Below are positions 1 to 6,920 of a stretch of DNA of 13,843 nucleotides, piece after piece; positions within the stretch are counted from its first letter, which is position 1, and each line of letters opens with the position of its first letter. Below the pieces are notes generated by a model, which saw only the letters and a list, made by a program, of their open reading frames with translations, was not told the DNA's origin and did not search any database. Source of the DNA: JAHJDO01 sp030671985 [NCBI: bacterium] (lineage in GTDB: Bacteria > JAHJDO01); contig DAOVHI010000023.1 of assembly GCA_030671985.1 (NCBI GenBank), positions 1 to 13,843 on the forward strand, read 5' to 3'. The position numbers and the translations under genes are program-made.

Positions 1-1243
1 ACTTGACATGCGTCTGCAAAGATTAACAGGACTGGAAAGAGACAAGATCCAGCAAGAGTACCTAGATACAATAAAAATCATAAATCAGCTTGAAGAAATT
101 CTGGCAAGCGATAAAAAGATTATGGACATAATCAAAGAGGAAATGCTTGAAGTTAAGAAAAAGTACGCGAATCCAAGAAGAACACAGATTGTTGAACAAA
201 CAACTGAACTTGGCATAGAAGACTTAATAGCAGAAGAAGACATGGTTATAACAATAAGCCATGTGGGATATATAAAAAGACTGCCTTTGACAACATACAG
301 AAGACAGCATAGAGGCGGCAGAGGTATTATGGGAGCGGGAACAAAAGAAGAAGATTTTATAGAATATGTATTTGTAGCATCCACACATGACTACATACTC
401 TTCTTTACAGACAAAGGACAAGTTCACTGGGTAAAAGTTTACCAAATACCCCAGGCAGGCAGGCTTTCAAGAGGCAAGGCTATTGTCAACCTTCTGCGTA
501 TTGCTCCTGATGAGAAAGTTACAGCTTTTGTCAGAGTTAGAGAGTTTGATGATAAACATAATTTGATAATGGCAACAGAGAGGGGTATTACAAAGAAGAC
601 TAATCTTGTAGCTTATAGTCATCCAAGATCAGGCGGAATAAAAGGCATAAAGCTTGACGAGGGGGATAGGTTGATTTCGGTAAGACTCACTAATGGAGAG
701 AATGATGTCCTCTTGGCAACAAAAGATGGTAAGGCAATTAGATTTCAGGAAAAAGCAGTAAGAACCGTTGGAAGGGTCTCAAGAGGTGTTCGAGGCATAA
801 GACTGAAAAAAGAAGATATTATCGTTGGAATGGAAGTTGTTGAAGATGAGTCAACGGTTGTTGTTGTTACAGCTAACGGATATGGAAAACGTACACGCTT
901 CGCGGAGTACAGGCCACAGGGACGCGGAGGTGTTGGAGTTATTAATATTCATACGGGATCAAGAAATGGAACGGTTGAAGGATTGAGGACAGTTGCAGAT
1001 AATGATGAATTAATAGTTATTACAGCCAAAGGTGTAATAATACGCCAGCCTGTTAAGGAAATTAGAGTTATCAAGCGCAATACAAAAGGCACCAGACTTA
1101 TCCGTCTTGACAAAGGAGACCGTGTAGTAAGCATTGCAAAGGTTGCGGTGGAGGAAGAGGAGAAAGAGGCAAAAGAAACGAAGAAGAAAAAGACATCAAA
1201 GAAATCTAAAACGGATAAAGGCGCTAAGAAGAAAAAGAAGTAA
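1..1243 (+). CDS. gyrA: DNA gyrase subunit A, C-terminal part (5' end outside window)
   Basis: GyrA is the DNA-breaking and DNA-wrapping subunit of gyrase (A2B2), which introduces negative supercoils using ATP. The reading frame is open from base 2 and begins with Leu-Asp-Met-Arg-Leu-Gln-Arg-Leu-Thr-Gly-Leu-Glu, the conserved end of the coiled-coil/tower region, so the N-terminal winged-helix and catalytic tyrosine lie outside the window. Counting from the Met at base 8, residues about 75-380 form the DNA-wrapping beta-pinwheel. Six blade-like repeats can be seen, with signatures such as GRGIMG, SRGKAIVNLL, GGIKGIKL, SRGVRGIRL, GRGGVGVINI and TKGTRLIRL. The GyrA box reads QHRGGRG (residues 100-106), which favours GyrA over ParC. 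The last 30 residues are a low-complexity tail, first acidic and then lysine-rich, ending in five lysines. The stop codon directly abuts the psd start. Confidence 0.96.
   Translation, partial: LDMRLQRLTGLERDKIQQEYLDTIKIINQLEEILASDKKIMDIIKEEMLEVKKKYANPRRTQIVEQTTELGIEDLIAEEDMVITISHVGYIKRLPLTTYRRQHRGGRGIMGAGTKEEDFIEYVFVASTHDYILFFTDKGQVHWVKVYQIPQAGRLSRGKAIVNLLRIAPDEKVTAFVRVREFDDKHNLIMATERGITKKTNLVAYSHPRSGGIKGIKLDEGDRLISVRLTNGENDVLLATKDGKAIRFQEKAVRTVGRVSRGVRGIRLKKEDIIVGMEVVEDESTVVVVTANGYGKRTRFAEYRPQGRGGVGVINIHTGSRNGTVEGLRTVADNDELIVITAKGVIIRQPVKEIRVIKRNTKGTRLIRLDKGDRVVSIAKVAVEEEEKEAKETKKKKTSKKSKTDKGAKKKKK
305..325 (+). other. GyrA-box motif in the first pinwheel blade
   Basis: These codons spell Q-H-R-G-G-R-G, a variant of the GyrA box (consensus Q-R-R-G-G-K-G). 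The box is the defining element of gyrase needed for DNA wrapping and is absent or degenerate in topoisomerase IV ParC. The second position is His instead of the usual Arg, and Arg replaces Lys at position six. Confidence 0.85.
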
Positions 1244-1873
1244 ATGAAATTTAGAATAGCGAAAGAAGGTTTGCCGATAATAGTTTTTTTTCTATTGGTT
1301 ACAATTCTCAGTGTGTTTTTTCATATATCCGTTAGTATCGCTTCTCTTATCTTGCTTGGTTTTTGTGTGTTTTTCTTCAGAGATCCTGAAAGAAAAATTA
1401 TAAAAGGAGAAAATATAGTACTCGCACCGGCTGATGGCAAAGTAGTAGCGGTTCAGCAGATTCAAGACAGCAGGATATCCAATGAACCGATTAATAGAAT
1501 CTCTATCTTTCTCTCAGTTTTTGATGTACATATCAATCGCGCGCCAATTGATGGCGAGGTGCTCTTTCTTGAGTACTCAAAAGGGAAGTTTCTTGACGCT
1601 AGAAATCCAGAGGCATCAGAGGTAAATGAAAATAATTTTATGGTGCTTTCGCATAATGGAATTAAGATTGCCATAAGACAAGTAGCCGGGAAAATTGCTC
1701 GCCGCGTTGTATGTAAATGCAAAAAAGGGGACAACCTAAAAATTGGCGAACGCATAGGAATGATAAAATTTGGTTCGCGAACAGACCTGTTTCTTCCTAT
1801 GAACATAAAGATAAGCGCAAAAATTGGCGATATAGTTAAGGCGGGAATAACTATTATGGGGGAAATCACATGA
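1244..1873 (+). CDS. psd: Phosphatidylserine decarboxylase proenzyme, short type
   Basis: Psd decarboxylates phosphatidylserine to phosphatidylethanolamine at the cytoplasmic membrane. At 209 residues it is the short form, without the long N-terminal region of E. coli Psd (about 320). Residues 10-45 are strongly hydrophobic and should form one hairpin or two short membrane segments. Expected catalytic features are visible: PADGKV (Asp64), FDVHINRAP (His96) and FGSR (Gly177-Ser178). Family knowledge places self-cleavage between that Gly and Ser, converting the Ser into the pyruvoyl cofactor and giving a large beta and a roughly 32-residue alpha chain. The ATG follows the gyrA TAA with no gap and lacks a clear Shine-Dalgarno, so translation probably depends on coupling to gyrA. 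The end overlaps pssA by four bases, pairing the enzyme with the maker of its substrate. Confidence 0.95.
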   Translation: MKFRIAKEGLPIIVFFLLVTILSVFFHISVSIASLILLGFCVFFFRDPERKIIKGENIVLAPADGKVVAVQQIQDSRISNEPINRISIFLSVFDVHINRAPIDGEVLFLEYSKGKFLDARNPEASEVNENNFMVLSHNGIKIAIRQVAGKIARRVVCKCKKGDNLKIGERIGMIKFGSRTDLFLPMNIKISAKIGDIVKAGITIMGEIT

Positions 1874-2577
1874 GAAAAATTCAATTGCTGCCAAATCTTC
1901 TAACAACCGCTAATCTAGTGTGTGGGTTTCTGTCAATAATTTTTTCCATGCAAGAAAATTTTATTGTTGCAGGATGGTTAATTATCGTCGCTATTGTATT
2001 TGATGCGCTTGACGGAGAAGTTTCACGCTTAACAAAAACAAGCAGCGCATTTGGGTTGCAATATGACTCTCTTTCTGATCTCATGTCCTTTGCTGTTGCT
2101 CCGGCTGTGCTTGTATATAAATCTTTTTTCGGAGTTCCTACGCGTCTGGCACTATCACTTATTACATTATATGTAGTTTGTGGAGCATTGAGATTAGCCA
2201 GATTTAATGTTCAAATAGTGAAAATAAAAGATAAATTTTTTGTGGGACTCCCTATTCCTGCTGCTGCTGCAATAATCACAACCTTTACAGTAGCCTTTTA
2301 CCGTTATATTACTCAATTCCCTGCGCTCAGATTCTTTCCAATATTCATGGTCGTTATTGCATACCTTATGGTAAGTAAGGTTAGATATCCCAGTCTAAAA
2401 GAAATTGAAAGAAAAAGACCATTTCATTATCTAGTTGCCATACTTTTAATCCTTGCTTTAATAGTTGTGCGTTCTAACCTTTTTCTCTTTGCAATAACAT
2501 TTGCGTATGTGCTTTCAGGCCCTACAAGAATGATCAAGCCTTTAGGAAAATTATTCGCATTAAAAGAAATATCTTAA
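1870..2577 (+). CDS. pssA: CDP-diacylglycerol-serine O-phosphatidyltransferase
   Basis: PssA condenses CDP-diacylglycerol with L-serine to give phosphatidylserine and CMP, the step before Psd. The 235-residue protein is an integral membrane CDP-alcohol phosphatidyltransferase. The metal-binding signature is present as Asp45-x2-Asp48-Gly49-x2-Ser52-Arg53-x8-Gly62-x3-Asp66-x3-Asp70. The only departure is Ser52, where Ala is usual (DGxxAR). Several hydrophobic stretches (about 8-26, 32-46, 75-110, 125-175 and 185-220) suggest a multi-pass protein. The N-terminus, with LLPNLLTTANLVCGF, matches the PssA rather than the PgsA subfamily. The start ATG lies inside the psd stop (ATGA), with GGGGGA six bases upstream as ribosome binding site. 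Confidence 0.95.
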   Translation: MRKIQLLPNLLTTANLVCGFLSIIFSMQENFIVAGWLIIVAIVFDALDGEVSRLTKTSSAFGLQYDSLSDLMSFAVAPAVLVYKSFFGVPTRLALSLITLYVVCGALRLARFNVQIVKIKDKFFVGLPIPAAAAIITTFTVAFYRYITQFPALRFFPIFMVVIAYLMVSKVRYPSLKEIERKRPFHYLVAILLILALIVVRSNLFLFAITFAYVLSGPTRMIKPLGKLFALKEIS

Positions 2578-2600
2578 AACTCTTGGAATGATTTAATTCT

Positions 2601-4082
2601 ATGTATCATCCAACAAAAAAGGAATTTATAAAAAAAACAAAACTCGGAAATCTCATCCCTGTTTACAAAGAAATCATAGCCGATACACAAACTCCTGTGT
2701 CAGCATATAAACAAGTTTCACATGGAGATAAATTTTCATTTATTCTGGAAAGCGTTGAAAGAGGAGAACAATTTGGCAGATATTCATTTATTGGCACTGA
2801 TCCTGAAATAGTATTTAAGTGTAAAAACAACAAAGGAAGCATATTTACCAAAAATAAAGAAAAACAAGTTTCTCTTTCTGGCAACCCTCTACCATTTCTC
2901 AAACACATGATGGCCAAATACCGATTCGTAGCCGATGACTCCTTGCCTCCGTTTTGTGGCGGAGCAGTGGGATATTTTAGCTATGATGTCATTAGATTCA
3001 TAGAGAAACTACCGATGCATACAGCCGATGATCTCAATTTGCCGGATTGTGTGCTGATGTTCACAGATACTATAATGATTTTCGACCATCTTCTGCATAA
3101 GATGAAAATAGTCTCAAATGTACACTTAAATGATAAGATGGATCCGTCCAAAGCGTATGATCAAGCTATACAAAAGATTGACAGGATAATAGAAAAATTG
3201 AATACGCCTGTGCAAAAACATAAAAACAGAAAGCAAAAAGTAAAATATAAGCTAAAGTCTAATACTACAAAGAATCGATTCACAAAGATTGTAAAGAAAG
3301 CCAAGGAATATATTAAGGCAGGAGATATCATTCAGACCGTGCTTTCACAACGGCTGGAAACCGGAATAAATATAGACTCATTTGATATATATCGAGCTCT
3401 TCGAATAATAAATCCGTCTCCATATATGTATTATCTAAAGCTTGATAATTTTGAAATGGCAGGGTCATCCCCTGAGATATTGGTTAAGGTAGAAAATAAG
3501 ATTGTAGAAGAACGCCCGATAGCCGGGACAAGACCAAGAGGGAAAACAGAAATTGAAGACAAGAGACTTGTTAAGGAATTATTATCCGATCCAAAAGAAC
3601 TTGCAGAGCACATAATGCTTGTTGACCTTTCGCGAAACGATATTGGGCGTATTTGTAAATACGGCACGGTCAAAGTTGGAGAACTGATGGGTATAGAAAA
3701 ATATTCTCATGTCATGCATATAGTCTCAGACGTTCAAGGAAAAATCAGGCCTGATTTAGACAGCATAGATGTCTTCAAGGCTTGTTTTCCTGCGGGGACA
3801 GTCTCAGGTGCTCCAAAGATAAGAGCTATGGAACTTATTGAGGAGCTTGAACCTACCAGACGCGGCCCTTATGCAGGTGCAGTGGGGTATTTGAGTTTTT
3901 CAGGAGATATGGACACATGCATAACAATAAGAACGGCAGTCATCAAAAATAATACAGCCTATCTTCAGGCTGGAGCAGGTATTGTTGCAGATTCGGTGCC
4001 GGATGAAGAATATAATGAAACATTAAATAAGGCAAAGGTGCTTATAAAAGCAATAAAGCTTGCTGAGGAGGGTTTAATTTGA
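2601..4082 (+). CDS. trpE: Anthranilate synthase component I
   Basis: TrpE converts chorismate plus ammonia to anthranilate and pyruvate, the committed step of tryptophan synthesis, in complex with the glutaminase TrpG. The 493-residue length is typical. The N-terminal half carries the tryptophan-feedback elements: Leu-Glu-Ser at 49-51 (the LLES region) and NPSPYM at 271-276. The C-terminal chorismate-binding domain shows AGTRPRG (309-314 region), AEHIMLVDLSRNDIGR (335-350), FPAGTVSGAPK (396-406), GAVGY (426-430) and QAGAGIVADSVPDEE (456-470). These residues suggest an active, feedback-sensitive enzyme. A Lys/Asn-rich linker occupies about 200-228. The protein contains no tryptophan. The gene starts only 23 bases after pssA, with a weak ribosome site (TTGGAA) and no leader peptide. 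Its stop overlaps the trpG start by four bases. Confidence 0.97.
   Translation: MYHPTKKEFIKKTKLGNLIPVYKEIIADTQTPVSAYKQVSHGDKFSFILESVERGEQFGRYSFIGTDPEIVFKCKNNKGSIFTKNKEKQVSLSGNPLPFLKHMMAKYRFVADDSLPPFCGGAVGYFSYDVIRFIEKLPMHTADDLNLPDCVLMFTDTIMIFDHLLHKMKIVSNVHLNDKMDPSKAYDQAIQKIDRIIEKLNTPVQKHKNRKQKVKYKLKSNTTKNRFTKIVKKAKEYIKAGDIIQTVLSQRLETGINIDSFDIYRALRIINPSPYMYYLKLDNFEMAGSSPEILVKVENKIVEERPIAGTRPRGKTEIEDKRLVKELLSDPKELAEHIMLVDLSRNDIGRICKYGTVKVGELMGIEKYSHVMHIVSDVQGKIRPDLDSIDVFKACFPAGTVSGAPKIRAMELIEELEPTRRGPYAGAVGYLSFSGDMDTCITIRTAVIKNNTAYLQAGAGIVADSVPDEEYNETLNKAKVLIKAIKLAEEGLI
4065..4081 (+). promoter_or_regulatory. Strong ribosome binding site with TTG start for trpG
   Basis: GAGGAGGG at 4065-4072 is the best anti-Shine-Dalgarno match in the window. 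It lies within the last trpE codons, six bases before a TTG start. The strong site probably compensates for the weak start codon and helps match TrpG output to TrpE in the heteromeric complex (inference). Confidence 0.7.
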
Positions 4083-4645
4083 TTCTAATAATAGATAATT
4101 ACGACTCCTTTACATTTAATCTGGTTCAATATTTTGGAGAGCTTGGTGCCGACATGGAGATTTATAGAAACGACAAAATAACTATAGAGCAAATAAAAAA
4201 CAAAAAAAATCTGAAAAAATTAGTTATTTCTCCAGGTCCATGTACACCTAAAGAAGCAGGTATTTCTAAGGATGTTATCAAATCATTTTATAAGAAAATT
4301 CCAATACTCGGTGTATGCCTGGGACACCAGTGTATCGGGGAAGTCTTTGGAGCAAAAATAGTTAGGGCCAAAAGACTTATGCATGGAAAAACTTCTATGA
4401 TTTATCATGACAGCAATACAATATTTAAAAACATCTCTAATCCATTTGAAGCTACACGATATCATTCTCTTGAAATAGAGAGAGAATCTCTGCCTGCCTG
4501 TTTTCAAATTTCAGCATGGACTGACCAGAATGAAATAATGGGGATCAGGCACAACGAATACCCGATTGAAGGAGTCCAATTCCATCCGGAATCAATCCTC
4601 ACTAAAGAAGGCAAAAAGGTATTGGGCAACTTTTTAAAGCTATAA
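4079..4645 (+). CDS. trpG: Anthranilate synthase component II (glutamine amidotransferase)
   Basis: TrpG hydrolyses glutamine and channels ammonia to TrpE. It is a class I amidotransferase of 188 residues. The N-terminus MILIIDNYDSFTFNLVQYF is characteristic, followed by SPGPCTP (51-57). The catalytic triad is Cys80 in GVCLGHQ and His169/Glu171 in FHPESI. I place the start at a TTG (4079-4081) that overlaps the trpE TGA. A very strong Shine-Dalgarno, GAGGAGGG (4065-4072), lies six bases upstream, and the family's N-terminus begins exactly there. Some TrpG homologues (PabA) also serve folate synthesis; whether this one is shared cannot be read from sequence. No TrpD fusion is present, as trpD is a separate gene 13 bases downstream. 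Confidence 0.96.
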   Translation: MILIIDNYDSFTFNLVQYFGELGADMEIYRNDKITIEQIKNKKNLKKLVISPGPCTPKEAGISKDVIKSFYKKIPILGVCLGHQCIGEVFGAKIVRAKRLMHGKTSMIYHDSNTIFKNISNPFEATRYHSLEIERESLPACFQISAWTDQNEIMGIRHNEYPIEGVQFHPESILTKEGKKVLGNFLKL

Positions 4646-4658
4646 CAGGAGATAAACA

Positions 4659-5672
4659 ATGATTAAAGAGATAATTCAAAAAGTTGTGGACGGGTGCGAT
4701 CTTACAGAAAATGAGGCAAGAGAAACGATGGAAGAAATTATGAACGGCAAAGCAACTGTTTCTCAAATAGCATCTTTTATAACATCACTCAGAATAAAGG
4801 GTGAGACGGTGGATGAAATTACCGGCTGTGCAAAGGTGATGAGAGAAAAAGCAGAAAGAATTCATATTAAGAATGCATTGGACGCAGTTGATACGTGCGG
4901 AACCGGCGGAGACAAAGCCAATACGTTTAATGTCTCTACAGCGACAGCAATTGTGGCTGCGGGCGGTGAACTTATTGTTGCAAAACACGGCAACAGATCT
5001 GTCTCCAGTAAATGCGGCAGTGCGGATGTATTGAAGGACCTGGGAGTAAATATAGACATCTCTCCAAAGAGAGTTGAAGAATGCATCAATAATATTGGTA
5101 TAGGATTTTTGTTTGCTCCACTCTTTCATAAGGCCATGAAATATGCGATTGGTCCCAGAAGAGAAATAGGCATAAGAACAATTTTTAATATTTTAGGACC
5201 GCTTACTAATCCGGCTAATGCGGCTCATCAGATTTTAGGAGTTTATGATCCTGATTTAACGGATAAATTAGCCAATGTTCTCAAGAATATGGGCTCAAAG
5301 AGCGCCTTTGTTGTGTACGGAGAAGGTGGTTTTGATGAAATAAGCATTACGGGAAAGACAAGAGTCAGTGCGTTGAAAAATGGAGAAGTGAAAACATATT
5401 ACATACATCCTAAAGATTTCGGCATACCTGTTGGGAAAGAAGAGAATATTGAAGGCGGAGATGCGGCAGAAAACGCAAAAATTATTATAAAAATATTAGA
5501 AGGCGAGAAATGCCCAAAGAGAGATATCGTTGTTCTGAACGCTGCTCACATCTTTGTAGCAGCGGGAAAAGCCGAGGATGTAAAAAAAGGCATCAAATTA
5601 GCTGAGGATTCTATAGATTCAGGAAAGGCGCTCAATAAACTTGAGGCTTTGAAGAAAGAGACAGATAAGTAG
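4659..5672 (+). CDS. trpD: Anthranilate phosphoribosyltransferase
   Basis: TrpD transfers the phosphoribosyl group of PRPP to anthranilate, giving N-(5'-phosphoribosyl)anthranilate. The 337-residue stand-alone enzyme has the expected PRPP/Mg signatures: DTCGTGGD (78-85), NVSTATA (91-97), [15 protein letters not shown] (109-123), and the anthranilate-side segment with GPRR and [11 protein letters not shown] further on. The N-terminal helical region (about 1-70) precedes the larger alpha/beta domain, as in the nucleoside phosphorylase II fold. The start ATG has AGGAG (4647-4651) seven bases upstream and lies 13 bases after trpG. It contains no tryptophan. It closes the first trp block: next comes a 130-base gap with a fresh promoter and a cold-shock gene. 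Its product, phosphoribosyl-anthranilate, is the substrate of TrpF, for which no gene is present here. Confidence 0.97.
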   Translation: MIKEIIQKVVDGCDLTENEARETMEEIMNGKATVSQIASFITSLRIKGETVDEITGCAKVMREKAERIHIKNALDAVDTCGTGGDKANTFNVSTATAIVAAGGELIVAKHGNRSVSSKCGSADVLKDLGVNIDISPKRVEECINNIGIGFLFAPLFHKAMKYAIGPRREIGIRTIFNILGPLTNPANAAHQILGVYDPDLTDKLANVLKNMGSKSAFVVYGEGGFDEISITGKTRVSALKNGEVKTYYIHPKDFGIPVGKEENIEGGDAAENAKIIIKILEGEKCPKRDIVVLNAAHIFVAAGKAEDVKKGIKLAEDSIDSGKALNKLEALKKETDK

Positions 5673-5689
5673 CAGGCAGAAAAAAAGAT

Positions 5690-5717
5690 TTGACTTTTAT
5701 TTTCTTTTTGTTATCAT
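5690..5717 (+). promoter_or_regulatory. Sigma70-like promoter for csp
   Basis: TTGACT (5690-5695) and TATCAT (5712-5717) each match the consensus hexamer at five of six positions, with a 16-base spacer. Transcription would start near 5724, leaving a leader of about 79 bases before the csp ATG. The location just after the trpD stop shows the cold-shock gene can be expressed independently of trpEGD. Confidence 0.7.
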
Positions 5718-5723
5718 GCAAAA

Positions 5724-5802
5724 GTTAGTAGGACAAGGAAAGTGGTATTGAGGCGATAGTCTCTCATATTCTGTCCTCAAATGAACAAAAGGAGTTTGAA
5801 AG
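5724..5802 (+). promoter_or_regulatory. Structured 5' leader of csp
   Basis: The predicted leader can fold. An outer stem pairs AGGACA (5730-5735) with TGTCCT (5772-5777). Inside it, GAGGC (5750-5754) pairs with GTCTC (5759-5763, one G-U) around a GATA loop. The ribosome site AAAAGGAG (5787-5794) lies just outside, eight bases before the ATG. Cold-shock genes often have thermoresponsive leaders; that this one is such an element is inference, because the stems are short. Confidence 0.4.
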
Positions 5803-6009
5803 ATGGCGACAGGCAAAGTAAAGTGGTTTAATGACGCAAAAGGTTACGGGTTCATCACCCCAGACGATGGAAGTGATGACTGTTTTGTGCATCATTCTGC
5901 TATTGAGGGCGCAGGATTTAAGTCCTTGGCTGAAAACGACGCTGTAGAGTTCGACATAGAGAAGGACGATAAAGGTCGTAACAGAGCTGGAAACGTAAAA
6001 AAGCTATAA
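5803..6009 (+). CDS. Cold-shock domain protein (CspA family)
   Basis: This small single-stranded nucleic-acid-binding protein of 68 residues is one complete cold-shock (OB-fold) domain. Family members melt RNA secondary structure and affect translation or antitermination. The start [15 protein letters not shown] includes the RNP1 motif KGYGFI (13-18). RNP2 is CFVHH (27-31), where Phe/Tyr/Trp is more common than His at the last position. The C-terminal half ([21 protein letters not shown]) matches the family. It has a strong Shine-Dalgarno, its own promoter and its own terminator, and sits between trpD and trpC. Whether it is cold-induced or constitutive, and whether its position has regulatory meaning for the trp genes, cannot be told from the sequence. 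The family call is firm; the paralogue name (CspA, B and so on) is not. Confidence 0.96.
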   Translation: MATGKVKWFNDAKGYGFITPDDGSDDCFVHHSAIEGAGFKSLAENDAVEFDIEKDDKGRNRAGNVKKL

Positions 6010-6041
6010 AAAATATAGATTAAGTTATAAATCCAATAGAT

Positions 6042-6082
6042 AAACCTGTTCAGTTAATTAATTGAGCAGGTTTTCTTTTTTT
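6042..6082 (+). terminator. Intrinsic (Rho-independent) terminator after csp
   Basis: AAACCTGTTCA (6042-6052) pairs with TGAGCAGGTTT (6063-6073) in an 11-base stem with one G-U pair. The loop, GTTAATTAAT, can close further by about three pairs. A T-rich tract (6071-6082, interrupted by one C) follows at once. This should end the csp transcript, and also any read-through from trpEGD, before trpC. Confidence 0.88.
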
Positions 6083-6109
6083 GATTTTCCGTCTGATTTG
6101 CATTATAAT
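6081..6109 (+). promoter_or_regulatory. Sigma70-like promoter for trpCBA
   Basis: TTGATT (6081-6086) and a perfect TATAAT (6104-6109) are separated by 17 bases. The -35 hexamer begins in the T-run of the csp terminator. The expected start near 6116 leaves a leader of only about 20 bases before trpC, too short for a leader peptide or attenuator. trpCBA, and possibly cinA beyond it, would start here. Confidence 0.75.
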
Positions 6110-6137
6110 CTTTAAAATTCAGGTTTAAGGATTCAAT

Positions 6138-6920
6138 ATGATACTTGATAAGATAGTTGAGAACAAAATACAGGAAGTTAAGAACAGGAAAACGGAGGAA
6201 CCTGTTGCCGCACTTAAGGGAAAAATTGATATTTCCGACAAACCCAGAGATTTTGCATCAGCTATTTCAAAACAGGGTAAAATGAATCTTATTGCTGAGA
6301 TTAAGAAAGCATCTCCTTCGGCAGGAGTCATAAGAGAGGATTTTTCCGTAGAGAGAATCGCCGAAGTTTACAAAATGGCAAAAGTGGATACAATTTCTGT
6401 TTTAACGGACAAAAAGTTCTTTCAAGGAGAGATAGAATATCTAAATGTAGCCAAAAACGCGGCTAATGTCCCAATTTTGAGAAAAGACTTTATTGTAGAT
6501 GAATATCAAATATATGAGTCAAGAGCATACAAAGCCGATGCAATTCTTCTGATAGTACGGATACTTGAGAGATCTCAGCTTGCAGATTATCTTGCTATAA
6601 CTGCCGAACTTGGAATGGCCGCATTAGTTGAAGTTCATTCTGAAAGAGAACTTGAGCGAGCCTTGTATTGTGACGCAGAAATAATAGGAATTAATAACAG
6701 GGATCTTGATACTCTGGAAACTAATATTGAAACAAGTTTCAGGATAAAAAGAGAGGTGTCTGAGGATAAGATTGTTGTAAGTGAAAGCGGGATAAAAACA
6801 AGAAATGATGTCGAAAAACTTTATAAATATGGTATACATGCTATACTTGTCGGAGAGACATTAATTAAAAGCGATGATATAGAATCTGAAATACGAAAAC
6901 TAGTTGGTAAAAAATTATGA
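6138..6920 (+). CDS. trpC: Indole-3-glycerol phosphate synthase
   Basis: TrpC closes the indole ring, converting 1-(o-carboxyphenylamino)-1-deoxyribulose 5-phosphate to indole-3-glycerol phosphate, CO2 and water. The 260 residues form a single (beta/alpha)8 barrel. Recognisable active-site segments are AEIKKASPS (Glu54, Lys56), LRKDF (catalytic Lys116), LVEVHSE (Glu165), GINNRDL (Asn186) and SESGI (Glu216, Ser217). Their spacing parallels that of the archaeal IGPS enzymes. Length and sequence exclude a TrpC-TrpF fusion of the E. coli kind (about 450 residues). The ATG has AAGG (6127-6130) upstream and is the first gene after a new promoter. No tryptophan occurs in the protein. The stop overlaps the trpB start by four bases, where trpF would be expected in the common trp order. 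Confidence 0.97.
   Translation: MILDKIVENKIQEVKNRKTEEPVAALKGKIDISDKPRDFASAISKQGKMNLIAEIKKASPSAGVIREDFSVERIAEVYKMAKVDTISVLTDKKFFQGEIEYLNVAKNAANVPILRKDFIVDEYQIYESRAYKADAILLIVRILERSQLADYLAITAELGMAALVEVHSERELERALYCDAEIIGINNRDLDTLETNIETSFRIKREVSEDKIVVSESGIKTRNDVEKLYKYGIHAILVGETLIKSDDIESEIRKLVGKKL

Noticed and set aside
1151-1240. Frameshift suspected from the lysine-rich end of gyrA
   Set aside because: The stop codon abuts the psd start exactly and the composition shift is gradual (acidic, then basic), which fits a genuine tail better than a sequencing or frame error.
2578-2600. Possible trp leader/attenuator before trpE
   Set aside because: Only 23 bases lie between pssA and trpE, with no Trp codons in tandem and no terminator hairpin.
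5781-5831. Short upstream reading frame in the csp leader (16 codons starting ATG at 5781)
   Set aside because: No ribosome site precedes it and it overlaps csp out of frame; likely chance.
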